DNA from: an uncultured Bacteroidales bacterium
Lineage (GTDB): Bacteria > Bacteroidota > Bacteroidia > Bacteroidales > P3
Assembly (NCBI GenBank): GCA_900315335.1
Contig: OMYR01000017.1
Coordinates: 1 to 64,000 of the forward strand
Direction: 5' to 3'
DNA length: 64,000 bases
Part shown: one piece after another, positions 27,428 to 36,328 of the stretch
How positions within the stretch are numbered: the first letter of the stretch is position 1
Layout of the letters: the number at the start of each line of letters is the position of its first letter
The notes under the pieces: generated by a model
The model's database searches: none
The model's input: only the letters and a program-made list of their open reading frames with translations
Told to the model about the DNA's origin: nothing
Program-made: the position numbers and the translations under genes

Positions 27428-27481
27428 GTAGTAATAACTTAGTAATAGGTTAGATGCTATTTAGCAGGCTAATTTTTTTTT
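27419..27481 (+). terminator. terminator of the small transcription unit
   Basis: GCCTGTTAA (27419-27427) pairs with TTAGCAGGC (27461-27469), with one G-T pair, then a nine-base T-run (27473-27481). Confidence 0.7.
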
Positions 27482-27533
27482 GAGAAAGTAAAATGATGAT
27501 GAATAATAATTAATAAATATAGGAGATAATAGT

Positions 27534-27950
27534 ATGAAACGTTTTATTTTTACAATAATAATAGTTTTGTTTTCAGTAAATGTATATAGTCAAAATGCAG
27601 TAATCTCTGGCGGAATAATCCCTCCTGACGGGACATATTGCGCGAAAAAATTGGACAATACTTACAAGAATGAGGTATATATCGTCGTAAAGAATGCTAA
27701 GATTACAGGAGTTTTTAAGGATAAAGTAAATGAAAAGAACAGAGTAAAAACAGCTAAAGTATTTTTTGCAAAACACGATGATAAAGGTATGCATGAATTG
27801 TATAGCATTGCAGATAAAATAGACGGCACCTTAGATGAAAATGGATGTCAAAACTTGACGGTTGCAGTAAATACAAAAGATAAAAAGAGTACGTACTATG
27901 TATGGGTAATAGCAAGCCGAGAAGAATGCTGGTATGAATTTGATGATTAG
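27534..27950 (+). CDS. secreted protein of unknown function
   Basis: A 138-residue protein with a clear signal peptide (KRFIFTIIIVLFSVNVYSQ, cleavage after about residue 19). The mature part has beta-strand-like alternation (VYIVVKNAKITGVF; TKDKKSTYYVWVIASREECWYEF) and three cysteines. I do not recognise the family. It lies with the small unit before it between two nearly identical terminators. Confidence 0.65.
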   Translation: MKRFIFTIIIVLFSVNVYSQNAVISGGIIPPDGTYCAKKLDNTYKNEVYIVVKNAKITGVFKDKVNEKNRVKTAKVFFAKHDDKGMHELYSIADKIDGTLDENGCQNLTVAVNTKDKKSTYYVWVIASREECWYEFDD

Positions 27951-27978
27951 TTTAATTAAAACAATTCATTAATAAAAA

Positions 27979-28015
27979 CGGCAGTGTGGTTAAGTAATTA
28001 CACTGCCGTTTTTTT
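27979..28015 (+). terminator. intrinsic terminator after the secreted protein gene (copy 2)
   Basis: CGGCAGTGT (27979-27987) pairs with ACACTGCCG (28000-28008), then seven Ts and GAATAAAGAAGAA, the same as copy 1 apart from two bases in the loop. Confidence 0.9.
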
Positions 28016-28094
28016 GAATAAAGAAGAAATGTACGTCTTTATTTATTTTGATTACGTCTTTGCTATTAATAAGTAGGTATTGATTTGTTAAAAT

Positions 28095-28760
28095 TTACTC
28101 CCAAATGAAATTATCTTTGCCCGCCGCTATCTCAAAATGATATTTCACTATACCAAGGTCGATTTTGGCGTAAAAGCCCAAGCGTTTTTCCAATTTGACC
28201 TTGTTACCGTTGATAGAAAAACGGAATTTCTGCTGATTGATTGCCGTAGGAGCAAGCAAAGCACATTCAACACCTTTTTTGAACCAATCGGGAGCGTTTT
28301 GTGCGTTTTTTGTTACCTGTTCGAAAGATTTTCGTTTGTGGTCGTTGCCCTGACTAACGCCATAACCAAAAGCAATGACGCAGATAAGTTTTTCGTCTTG
28401 GTTGATTTTTATTTTGTTTTTCTTTTTGTTATACGTCAGACCAACCCAACAAGTGTTTAAGCCGAGCATTTGACAAAGAAGTACTAATCTTTCGCCGTAG
28501 TATCCGCATTCGGTGTCCTGGTCTTTGGATTTTTTTCCCACAATTGCGATATAGTTCACAGCATTGGAGAATTTACCGTAATGGGCAGTCATTGTGTTAA
28601 ACGCATCCGGGTCGTTGGTTACGATTTGAATATTTAGACTGCTGTCTTTATTGATTTTATTGATTTCTTGTTGTAACGCATCAATTTTTTCCCTTTCAAT
28701 CGGTTGCTGGGTATATGCTCTGACGCTGTGGCGTAGTTTAACTGCTTCTAAAATGTCCAT
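28095..28760 (-). CDS. nitroreductase-family flavoprotein (TM1586-like)
   Basis: A 221-residue single-chain nitroreductase-fold protein with the family start MDILEAVKLRHSVRAYTQQPI (FMN-contacting RxSxR-like motif), LGLNTCWVGLTYN in the middle, and a second internal half ending LGIVKYHFEIAA. It resembles the TM1586 group, in which two half-domains are fused. A flavin reductase or dehalogenase-like role is possible; the substrate is unknown. Confidence 0.85.
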   Translation of the reverse strand: MDILEAVKLRHSVRAYTQQPIEREKIDALQQEINKINKDSSLNIQIVTNDPDAFNTMTAHYGKFSNAVNYIAIVGKKSKDQDTECGYYGERLVLLCQMLGLNTCWVGLTYNKKKNKIKINQDEKLICVIAFGYGVSQGNDHKRKSFEQVTKNAQNAPDWFKKGVECALLAPTAINQQKFRFSINGNKVKLEKRLGFYAKIDLGIVKYHFEIAAGKDNFIWE

Positions 28761-28896
28761 TGTCGTTATTTTTTAGTGTTATATGTTTTTTTATAACGTT
28801 CAGAATTAAAATATATTTTGAATTTATGGCGGATAAGGATATTAATTTATTTCACTCGGTACATAAAAGAATTTGTTTTATCGTTTGATTTTGTCG

Positions 28897-28904
28897 TAAC
28901 TTTG
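28897..28904 (+). promoter_or_regulatory. -7 promoter element for the DMT transporter gene
   Basis: TAACTTTG, with TTG at 28873-28875 (21-base spacing). Confidence 0.55.
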
Positions 28905-28917
28905 CAAACTCAAAAAA

Positions 28918-29847
28918 TTGAGTAAAGTGAATAATAAAGTTAAAGGATATACAGCAGGAATTGTGGCTGCCATTGCTTACGGAACTAATCCGCTTGGAGC
29001 GTTGTCTTTGTACAATGAGGGTTTTAATCCTTCAAGTGTTATTTTCTATCGCTTTCTTTTTGCGGTTATTATTATGTTCGCTATTCTTAAATGGAAAAAA
29101 GTTCCACTCAAAGTAACTTCCTACGAACTCAAAATATTAGCTTCATTAGGGGTTATATTTGTTGCTTCAAGTATTACTTTATACACTTCTTTCAATTATA
29201 TGGATAGCGGAATTGCTTCTACTATTCTTTTTGCATATCCTATTATGGTCGCAATCATTATGTCAGTCTTTTTCAAAGAAAAAACATCTTGGCTTACGAT
29301 ATTATCCATCGTTTTAAGTATCTCGGGAATCTGTCTTTTGTATAAAGGAGACGGAACGGCAACTCTTTCGTTGGTGGGAGTGATGTTGGTACTTTTATCT
29401 TCTTTGACTTATGCAGTGTATATAGTTATTGTCAATCGTGCAAAGATGGTTATGTCTCCTTTTAAGACTACTTTCTATATTATGGCTTTTGCAACCATAG
29501 CTGTTTTCTTGTATTCATTCACTTCTCCGTCAAATCATATCATTATGTTTCCGTCGTGGTCTTCTTTCGGTTGGAGTGTTATGCTGGCTTGTTTTCCTAC
29601 AATAATCGCAATGACTTTTTTGAATATAGGAATATTTTATATAGGCTCTACACCAACGGCCATAATGGGTGCTTTGGAACCTGTAACGGCAGTAATTATT
29701 TCCGTAACCATTTTTAACGGAGTATTTACCTTGCGTTTTGCTATTGGAATTGTACTTATATTGATAGCTGTTTTGATAATCGTTGCAGGCAAGAGTTTGC
29801 TTGATACATTAAAACAAAAACGAGTAGCGAATAAAAAATTAAATTAA
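28918..29847 (+). CDS. DMT-superfamily (EamA) transporter
   Basis: A 309-residue inner-membrane protein with ten hydrophobic helices in two EamA repeats (first from IVAAIAYGTNPLGAL, second from VGVMLVLLSSLTYAVYIVIV). Typical drug/metabolite exporters of this family move amino acids or metabolites out of the cell. There is no ATG at the N-terminus. TTG at 28918 or GTG at 28927 is used; the GTG gives the more plausible leader from the promoter. The substrate is unknown. Confidence 0.88.
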   Translation: MSKVNNKVKGYTAGIVAAIAYGTNPLGALSLYNEGFNPSSVIFYRFLFAVIIMFAILKWKKVPLKVTSYELKILASLGVIFVASSITLYTSFNYMDSGIASTILFAYPIMVAIIMSVFFKEKTSWLTILSIVLSISGICLLYKGDGTATLSLVGVMLVLLSSLTYAVYIVIVNRAKMVMSPFKTTFYIMAFATIAVFLYSFTSPSNHIIMFPSWSSFGWSVMLACFPTIIAMTFLNIGIFYIGSTPTAIMGALEPVTAVIISVTIFNGVFTLRFAIGIVLILIAVLIIVAGKSLLDTLKQKRVANKKLN

Positions 29848-29855
29848 AAAGGTTT

Positions 29856-30158
29856 TTAATCCTTTTTGTACAGAATGCAGTTGCGTTGAAGTATGCTTGC
29901 TTGAAGCAGTGGGTTGTCTATTGTCTCGAATATGGATAAATCCGTTTCGTAAGGTAAATTCAACTCAGCGATGTCCGAAACTATTTTATCCAATAATGAC
30001 ACTGAAAGATTAGTTCCTAACATCGTTATATCCAAATCCGATTCCGTTCGATAAGTTCCTTTTGAACGAGAACCAAAAACCAATACCTTTTCTATTTGTT
30101 TGTATTTTGCAAAAACTCTTTGCAGTTGTAATATTTCGTTGTCGGCTAATCCGTACAT
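29856..30158 (-). CDS. MNT-type minimal nucleotidyltransferase
   Basis: A 100-residue nucleotidyltransferase-fold protein. The GSRSKGTYRTESDLDI motif (about 29-44) holds the Gly-Ser and the two metal-binding aspartates. Such proteins are usually the antitoxin of HEPN-MNT pairs and adenylylate the HEPN toxin. No HEPN gene is adjacent; it starts 4 bases downstream of the sodium:solute symporter gene. It may act on a distant partner or be a remnant. Confidence 0.8.
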   Translation of the reverse strand: MYGLADNEILQLQRVFAKYKQIEKVLVFGSRSKGTYRTESDLDITMLGTNLSVSLLDKIVSDIAELNLPYETDLSIFETIDNPLLQASILQRNCILYKKD

Positions 30159-30162
30159 AATT

Positions 30163-31626
30163 TTATGAATTTTGAATTTCTGGTACTTTGTTTTCTTTTT
30201 TGCTTATACACAAAAGACCGATAAATGTTAGAAATCCGTTTAGCACCAATAATTCAAAATCAAAGGAGTAATTGAACCATTCTTGCGAATTATTGTTAAG
30301 TACAAAACATATTACAGGTGCAAGAACGCATACTATCGGCACAAATCTGTCCTTGACTTTTCGTTTTGTGGTAAGACCAAAGAAGAATAAACCTAATAAA
30401 GGCCCGTAAGTTATTGAAGCAACCTGATAAAGAATATCTATCAAATGTTCGTTTTGGTTATGATAGTAGAAGATAATTACAGCCGTAAATAAAACGGCAA
30501 ATGCTAAATGAACATAGTGGCGTATTGTTGTCTTTTGCTTTTCGGTCTTGTCTTGACGACCTTCAAAATTCAAAAAGTCTATACAAAAAGCTGTTGTCAG
30601 CGATGTTAAAGCCCCGTCGGCACTTGGGAACAATGCCGAAATCAAACCGATGATAAAGACAATGGATGCAATGGAAGGCAAGTGGTTTATTGCAATCTCG
30701 GGAAACAAAGCATCTCCCGTTGCAGCGATACCGTTTTTGAATTTATAGATATATAACGCACTGCCGAGCATAAGGAACAAGAAATTGACAACAAATAAAA
30801 TCAACGAAAACGTTACCATATTTTTTTGTGCGCTTTTAAGATTCTTGCAACTCAAATTCTTTTGCATCATCTCTTGGTCCAATCCCGTCATTGCTATACA
30901 TATAAACGCTCCGCCCAACAATTGTTTCCACCAACAGTTTCGGCTCATCGAATCTGTTTCTATAAATGTAAAATAATCTGAATGTGCAATGTTGTCAATC
31001 ATTCCCGAAAAAGAAAATCCGAGTTCATTGGCAACCATGACAAAACACATCACCAAAGCGGCAAGCATAAAAGTCGTTTGCAATGTGTCCGTCCAAATTA
31101 TTGTCTTTACACCGCCCTTGATTGTAAAAGCCAATATCAAAGCCAAGAATAAAGCAACCGTCAATTCAAAAGGCAATCCCCAAGACTTGAATACAAAATT
31201 GTACAAAACGATGATAACTATAAACATTCTAAGGCTTGCACCCAAACAGCGGGACAGCATAAAAAAGAAACTGCCTGTTTTATGCGAATACTTGCCGTAA
31301 CGTTTTTCCAAATACTTGTATATACTTACCAAATTGAGTTTGTAATATGTCGGCAGCAAAACAAATGCTATAACAAGATAACCTATAAAATAGCCTAAGA
31401 CCATAAGCATATAGGTAAACATTCTATCATTGACCCAGCCGGGAACAGACATAAATGTTACCCCGCTTAACGACGCTCCAATCATACCGTAAGCCACAAC
31501 AAACCAAGGTGATTTCTTGTTGCCTTGAAAGAAAGATTTGCTGTCCGCCTTGCGAGAAGTGATGTATGTTATACCGAAAAGCAATAGCGTATAAGCCACA
31601 AATGCAATAAATATGATTAATTCCAT
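30163..31626 (-). CDS. sodium:solute symporter (SSS family)
   Basis: A 487-residue membrane protein with about 13 helices. SSS family patterns include GMIGASLSGVTFMSVPGWV near 50-68, the segment CLGASLRMFIVIIVLYNFV, and GLISALFPSADGALTSLTTAF with the Na2-site serines. The ATG at 31624-31626 gives the normal N-terminus (MELIIFIAFVAYTLLLFG); longer starts would translate through the 21-bp array at 31730 and are rejected. The solute, perhaps a sugar acid, sialic acid or amino acid, cannot be told. Confidence 0.92.
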   Translation of the reverse strand: MELIIFIAFVAYTLLLFGITYITSRKADSKSFFQGNKKSPWFVVAYGMIGASLSGVTFMSVPGWVNDRMFTYMLMVLGYFIGYLVIAFVLLPTYYKLNLVSIYKYLEKRYGKYSHKTGSFFFMLSRCLGASLRMFIVIIVLYNFVFKSWGLPFELTVALFLALILAFTIKGGVKTIIWTDTLQTTFMLAALVMCFVMVANELGFSFSGMIDNIAHSDYFTFIETDSMSRNCWWKQLLGGAFICIAMTGLDQEMMQKNLSCKNLKSAQKNMVTFSLILFVVNFLFLMLGSALYIYKFKNGIAATGDALFPEIAINHLPSIASIVFIIGLISALFPSADGALTSLTTAFCIDFLNFEGRQDKTEKQKTTIRHYVHLAFAVLFTAVIIFYYHNQNEHLIDILYQVASITYGPLLGLFFFGLTTKRKVKDRFVPIVCVLAPVICFVLNNNSQEWFNYSFDFELLVLNGFLTFIGLLCISKKENKVPEIQNS

Positions 31627-31656
31627 AGTGTTATCAAGTAATTTTTGTTTGGAGTG

Positions 31657-31664
31657 CAAAGTTA
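31657..31664 (-). promoter_or_regulatory. -7 promoter element for the sodium:solute symporter gene
   Basis: TAACTTTG on the minus strand, 30 bases upstream of the ATG, which supports that start. Confidence 0.55.
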
Positions 31665-31729
31665 CAATATTCTTAATTGATATAATGACATTCGATAATT
31701 GATTTATGAAATTTTTGTGTGAAACCATA

Positions 31730-31813
31730 AAATTAGTATCACTAATTAGTAAAATAGTGTGAGTGATTAAAAAATTAGTGTTAAACATCAGTAAAACGAT
31801 TATTGATATTATT
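31730..31813. repeat. 21-bp-period array 8
   Basis: Four units starting at 31730, 31751, 31772 and 31793 in the divergent gap between the symporter gene and recR. Units 3-4 nearly repeat units 3-4 of the array at 17216. The rest of the 341-base gap holds the two promoters. Confidence 0.9.
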
Positions 31814-31918
31814 TTTTGAATAAGAATAAAAGTTTTTTTGATTACTGTAACCGATAATATTTGGGGAGAAATAGCGAGAAATATAAATAAATTCAAAACA
31901 ATTAAATGATAATTATTG

Positions 31919-31926
31919 TAATTTTG
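31919..31926 (+). promoter_or_regulatory. -7 promoter element for recR
   Basis: TAATTTTG, 41 bases upstream of the recR ATG. Confidence 0.5.
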
Positions 31927-31967
31927 CACTATAATTTTAGAAGCGATACATACAATACAGACAGATT

Positions 31968-32585
31968 ATGAACTATCCCTCGATACATTTGGAGAATGTG
32001 ATAAACGAATTTAGCAAACTGCCGGGAGTAGGAAGTCGTACAGCACTAAGATTTGCGTTGTACTTGCTTGATGCAGACGAAAAAGAAGCAAATTCATTGG
32101 CACAATCTATTTCTTTGATGCGTTCGGAGATAAAACTTTGCAAACATTGTTTTTCTATTTCGGATAGCGATGAGTGCGAAGTATGTAAGGACGCTAAACG
32201 AGACCATTCCTTAGTGTGTGTGGTGGAAAACATAAGAGATGTTATGGCGATAGAAAATACCAATTCATATTCGGGAGTTTATCATGTATTGGGCGGTGTT
32301 ATTTCTCCGATAGACGGAATAGGAGCAGGGGATATTAAGATAAAAGAACTTGTGGAGCGTATTGCCAAAGAAGATATTCAAGAAATCATATTGGCATTGC
32401 CCACGACAATGGAAGGCGACACGACTTGTTTCTATATTAACAAATTGGTTAAAGATATGAACGTTAAAGTTTCAGCCATAGCAAGAGGAGTTTCCATTGG
32501 CGACAATATAGAATATACTGACGAAATCACTTTGTCTCGTTCAATTCTGAACCGCTTACCATTTGATAAAATATACGGAAAGTAA
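31968..32585 (+). CDS. recR: recombination protein RecR
   Basis: A 205-residue RecR. The N-terminal helix-hairpin-helix (LPGVGSRTALRFALYLL), the four-cysteine zinc finger (CKHCFSISDSDECEVC, about 58-73), and the TOPRIM domain (VCVVENIRDVMAIE onward) are intact. It forms the RecFOR loading complex for RecA at gapped DNA. It is a single-gene unit followed by a long hairpin. Confidence 0.96.
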   Translation: MNYPSIHLENVINEFSKLPGVGSRTALRFALYLLDADEKEANSLAQSISLMRSEIKLCKHCFSISDSDECEVCKDAKRDHSLVCVVENIRDVMAIENTNSYSGVYHVLGGVISPIDGIGAGDIKIKELVERIAKEDIQEIILALPTTMEGDTTCFYINKLVKDMNVKVSAIARGVSIGDNIEYTDEITLSRSILNRLPFDKIYGK

Positions 32586-32780
32586 GCCAAGTAGATTTTC
32601 TTTGTAGAGATTACTGTTAATTTACGTTTGTTTTCGCCAAAATCAGATAATGGAATATTGGCGAACGGTATGGTTTTTATATATTGCGTTGTCGGTATTT
32701 TGGATAGAGTGATAAAACAATCGGGTAGGGGTATTAATGAAATTTTCTGTTGTAATGATAGTATGAATATCAATACGAAT

Positions 32781-32818
32781 AAGGGTTGCACTACAAAAAT
32801 ATTTGTAGTGCAACCCTT
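32781..32818. terminator. 17-bp perfect hairpin between recR and methylmalonyl-CoA mutase
   Basis: AAGGGTTGCACTACAAA (32781-32797) pairs perfectly with 32802-32818 around a four-base loop. It sits between converging genes and may end transcription from both sides. The flanks are A/T-rich without a long T-run on the plus strand. The 195 bases between recR and the hairpin show no convincing gene. Confidence 0.65.
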
Positions 32819-32854
32819 AAAAATATTTTAATTCCTTATAGGAAACAGATTAAC

Positions 32855-35005
32855 TTATTTTCTTGCTTCCAAAAGCAACTCTAACATCTTGATTGCAGAG
32901 TCGGCGATTTTTGTTCCGGGACCGAAAACGGCAGCAACACCGGCTTTGAACAAGAAGTCATAGTCTTGCGGAGGGATAACACCACCGGCAATAACCATAA
33001 TGTCCTCTCTGCCGAGTTTTTTCAACTCTTCAATAACCTGAGGAACTAATGTCTTATGGCCGGCAGCCAAAGAACTTACTCCCAAGATATGAACATCGTT
33101 TTCTACTGCTTGTTTTGCACTTTCTTCCGGAGTTTGGAACAATGGTCCCATATCAACGTCAAAACCTATATCGGCATAACCTGTTGCAACAACCTTAGCA
33201 CCGCGGTCGTGTCCGTCTTGACCCATTTTTGCAACCATTATACGAGGACGACGTCCCTCAATCTTTGCAAATTCGTCGCAAAGCTGTTGTGCTTTCTTGA
33301 AATCGTCGTTATTTTTTGTATCTTGACTATACACGCCTGAAATCAAATTAATTTTTGCTTTATATCTACCGAAATGTTCTTCCAATGCATAAGAAATTTC
33401 TCCTAATGAAGCACGTTTTCTTGCTGCATCGATACTCAATTCAAGTAAGTTTCCTTCGCCTGTTGCAGCGCAGTTGCTTAGTTTTCTTAATGCCTCTTGA
33501 CAATCTTCTTCGTTTCTTTCTGCTCTAAGTTTTGCCAAACGTTTGATTTGAGCTTCACGAACGGCAGAGTTGTCTACCTCCAATGTATCTATTGCATCTT
33601 CGTGAGCCAAACGATATTTATTAACACCCAATATAGTGTCTATTCCACTGTCTATACGAGCCTGTTTTCTTGCAGAAGATTCCTCAATTCTCATCTTAGG
33701 AACGCCTGATTCGATTGCAGCAGCCATACCGCCAAGTTTCTCAACCTCTTGAATATGTCCCCAAGCTCTGTGTGCTATCTCGTTGGTCAAGGACTCAACA
33801 TAATAACTTCCTGCCCATGGGTCTAATGAACGACAAATATTTGTCTCTTCCTGTAAATAAATCTGTGTATTACGTGCAATACGTGCAGAGAAATCGGTAG
33901 GTAGTGCGATAGCCTCGTCCAAAGCATTTGTGTGCAATGATTGAGTGTGTCCCAATGCTGCACCCATAGCTTCAATACAAGTTCTGCCTACATTGTTAAA
34001 TGGATCTTGTTCTGTCAAAGACCAACCTGATGTCTGAGAGTGTGTACGCAATGCCAATGATTTTGGATTTTTAGGGTTGAATTGGCTAACCAATTTAGCC
34101 CAAAGCATACGAGCGGCACGCATCTTAGCAATCTCCATAAAGTGGTTCATACCTATTCCCCAGAAGAAAGACAAACGAGGTGCGAACTCATCCACGCTCA
34201 TACCTGCGTTAATACCTGCACGTATGTATTCCAAACCGTCTGCCAATGTGTAAGCCATTTCTATATCGGCAGTAGCACCTGCTTCCTGCATGTGATAACC
34301 CGAAATAGAGATGGAATTGAACTTAGGCATATTCTTAGAAGTGTAAGCAAATATATCGGCAATGATTTTCATTGAAGGTTTTGGCGGATATATATATGTA
34401 TTACGAACCATAAACTCTTTAAGAATATCGTTCTGAATTGTACCTGCCAATTGTTCTTGTTTTACACCTTGCTCTTCGGCAGCGATTATATAGAATGCCA
34501 AAATAGGAAGAACGGCACCGTTCATAGTCATTGATACGGACATCTTGCCCAAATCTATTTGGTCAAACAATATCTCCATATCCAAAATACTATCAACGGC
34601 AACACCTGCTTTACCTACATCACCTATAACTCTTGGGTGGTCGGAGTCATATCCTCTATGGGTTGGTAAGTCAAAAGCAACAGACAAACCTTTCTGTCCT
34701 GCTGCGATGTTTCTTCTGTAAAACGCATTACTTTCTTCTGCTGTTGAAAATCCTGCATATTGACGTATTGTCCAAGGACGCATAACGTACATAGTTGAAT
34801 AAGGTCCTCTTAGGAATGGTGCGACACCTGCTGCATAATTCAAGTGTTCCATACCTTCAAGGTCTATTGCACCATAGGCAGGTTTTACTGGTATTTGCTC
34901 AGGTGTAAGCCAGTTTTTCTCGTTGCCAACTTTTTGTTCCCAATCGTGGAAACTTTCATACTTGTATGGGGCTTTAAAGTCCACATTTTCAAAATTTGGT
35001 CTCAT
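32855..35005 (-). CDS. mutB: methylmalonyl-CoA mutase large subunit
   Basis: A 716-residue catalytic subunit interconverting succinyl-CoA and methylmalonyl-CoA for propionate formation. The TIM-barrel domain (about 70-550) includes [24 protein letters not shown] and [16 protein letters not shown]. The C-terminal B12 domain (about 585-716) has the DGHDRGAKV cobalt-ligand motif with its histidine. The small subunit gene mutA, normally directly upstream, is missing: the 410 bases before this gene are noncoding. Convergent with recR. Confidence 0.96.
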   Translation of the reverse strand: MRPNFENVDFKAPYKYESFHDWEQKVGNEKNWLTPEQIPVKPAYGAIDLEGMEHLNYAAGVAPFLRGPYSTMYVMRPWTIRQYAGFSTAEESNAFYRRNIAAGQKGLSVAFDLPTHRGYDSDHPRVIGDVGKAGVAVDSILDMEILFDQIDLGKMSVSMTMNGAVLPILAFYIIAAEEQGVKQEQLAGTIQNDILKEFMVRNTYIYPPKPSMKIIADIFAYTSKNMPKFNSISISGYHMQEAGATADIEMAYTLADGLEYIRAGINAGMSVDEFAPRLSFFWGIGMNHFMEIAKMRAARMLWAKLVSQFNPKNPKSLALRTHSQTSGWSLTEQDPFNNVGRTCIEAMGAALGHTQSLHTNALDEAIALPTDFSARIARNTQIYLQEETNICRSLDPWAGSYYVESLTNEIAHRAWGHIQEVEKLGGMAAAIESGVPKMRIEESSARKQARIDSGIDTILGVNKYRLAHEDAIDTLEVDNSAVREAQIKRLAKLRAERNEEDCQEALRKLSNCAATGEGNLLELSIDAARKRASLGEISYALEEHFGRYKAKINLISGVYSQDTKNNDDFKKAQQLCDEFAKIEGRRPRIMVAKMGQDGHDRGAKVVATGYADIGFDVDMGPLFQTPEESAKQAVENDVHILGVSSLAAGHKTLVPQVIEELKKLGREDIMVIAGGVIPPQDYDFLFKAGVAAVFGPGTKIADSAIKMLELLLEARK

Positions 35006-35039
35006 ATATTAAGTGTTTTTTATTTCTTAATTTGAATTG

Positions 35040-35047
35040 CAAAGGTA
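35040..35047 (-). promoter_or_regulatory. -7 promoter element for the methylmalonyl-CoA mutase gene
   Basis: TACCTTTG on the minus strand, 34 bases upstream of the ATG. It shows that the gene has its own promoter. Confidence 0.5.
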
Positions 35048-35180
35048 ATCATTTTTTTGCAATTGCCGTAACTTTTTATAAAAAACTTGTTATTATTTTA
35101 ATATTTTTACAAAAAACTGTCTTTATACATTCAAAAAATTTATGATACAACAAACCTGTCTTTACTCAATAACAGAAAAT

Positions 35181-35306
35181 TTTTCACTTATCTTATTGCC
35201 AAAAATAGTGTGAGAGATTAATGAATTAATATGAGAGACTAATAAAATGGTGTTAAACATTAGAAAATTAGTTTCACTTATCTTTTTTATGATTAGTATT
35301 ATGTGT
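35181..35306. repeat. 21-bp-period array 9
   Basis: About six units: 35181-35201, 35202-35222, 35223-35243, 35244-35264, 35265-35285 and 35286-35306. Cores alternate between GTGTGAGAGATTAAT-type, GTGTTAAACATTA and GTTTCACTTAT. It fills the divergent gap between the mutase gene and the ABC transporter genes. Confidence 0.88.
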
Positions 35307-35416
35307 AAAATATTTGTCGTATTTGTTTTGTATATACCATTATACAAGACAAAATTATTACATACTATAAAATAAAACGCTTAGTCTTTCGTTATGAAAA
35401 CCTAATTAAGTTTATT

Positions 35417-36328
35417 ATGAACACTATTTTAGAAGTCAAGAATGTAACTAAGGCATACGAGACCAAAGTTGCGTTGGACGATGTTTCTTTACAGGTTGAA
35501 AAGGGCTGCGTTTTCGGTCTTTTAGGGCCTAACGGAGCAGGCAAGACAACGCTTATCCGTATGATTAACCAGATAACCAAACCCGATAAAGGAGAAATAC
35601 TTTTCAATGGCGAACCTTTGAAAGAAAAACATATACAACATGTCGGCTACTTGCCCGAAGAAAGAGGCCTTTACAAGAAAATGAAAGTTGGCGAAGAGGC
35701 TTTGTATCTTGCAAGGCTTAAAGGTATGAGCAGTACCCAAGCAAGGCAATCTTTGGATTATTGGTTTGAAAAATTTTCCATATCGGATTGGTACAACAAA
35801 AAGGTTCAAGAACTATCCAAAGGTATGCAACAAAAAGTTCAGTTTATTACTACCGTTATGCACTCACCACAATTGCTTATCTTTGATGAGCCTTTTTCGG
35901 GTTTCGACCCGCTGAATGCCGATTTGTTGAAAAACGAGATTTTGGAGTTAAGAGACAAGGGCGCAACCATTATTTTTTCTACTCACAATATGGAAAGCGT
36001 GGAGCAGATTTGCGATAATATAGTGCTTATCAATTCCTCGCATAAGGTTTTGGAGGGTAGCGTTAAGGAAGTTAAACAAAGGTTTAAGAAAGGGGAGTTT
36101 GAACTTATTATCAACTCTAAATTTTCAAATGATTTGCTTACCGACGGAGTTGAATTGCTTGGCGAAAAATCCGAAAACGATACTTCTATTATTCGTTTGA
36201 AGATAGAAAAAGGCAAGAATGCAGATTTACTTTCTCATATATTGAAAACTACCGATATAATTTCCTATAAAGAAATTCTTCCAAGTATGAACGAAATATT
36301 TATCCAAACAATAAAGAATACGAAATGA
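35417..36328 (+). CDS. ABC transporter ATP-binding protein (NatA-like)
   Basis: A 303-residue ATPase. Walker A GPNGAGKTTLI at about 39-49, the ABC signature LSKGMQQKVQF near 137-147, and Walker B LLIFDEPFSGFDP are intact; a C-terminal extension is typical for the Na+-efflux (NatA) group. It overlaps the permease gene by four bases (ATGA). The pair most resembles NatAB, but related proteins export other substrates. Confidence 0.9.
   Translation: MNTILEVKNVTKAYETKVALDDVSLQVEKGCVFGLLGPNGAGKTTLIRMINQITKPDKGEILFNGEPLKEKHIQHVGYLPEERGLYKKMKVGEEALYLARLKGMSSTQARQSLDYWFEKFSISDWYNKKVQELSKGMQQKVQFITTVMHSPQLLIFDEPFSGFDPLNADLLKNEILELRDKGATIIFSTHNMESVEQICDNIVLINSSHKVLEGSVKEVKQRFKKGEFELIINSKFSNDLLTDGVELLGEKSENDTSIIRLKIEKGKNADLLSHILKTTDIISYKEILPSMNEIFIQTIKNTK

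Noticed and set aside
31627-31929. N-terminal extension of the sodium:solute symporter by about 100 residues
   Set aside because: The extension is translation through array 8 and the promoter region; the ATG at 31624-31626 matches the family start and lies just after a TAACTTTG promoter.
32628-32831. 67-codon ORF between recR and the mutase gene
   Set aside because: Runs into the hairpin, has no signal or domain, and codon use looks random.
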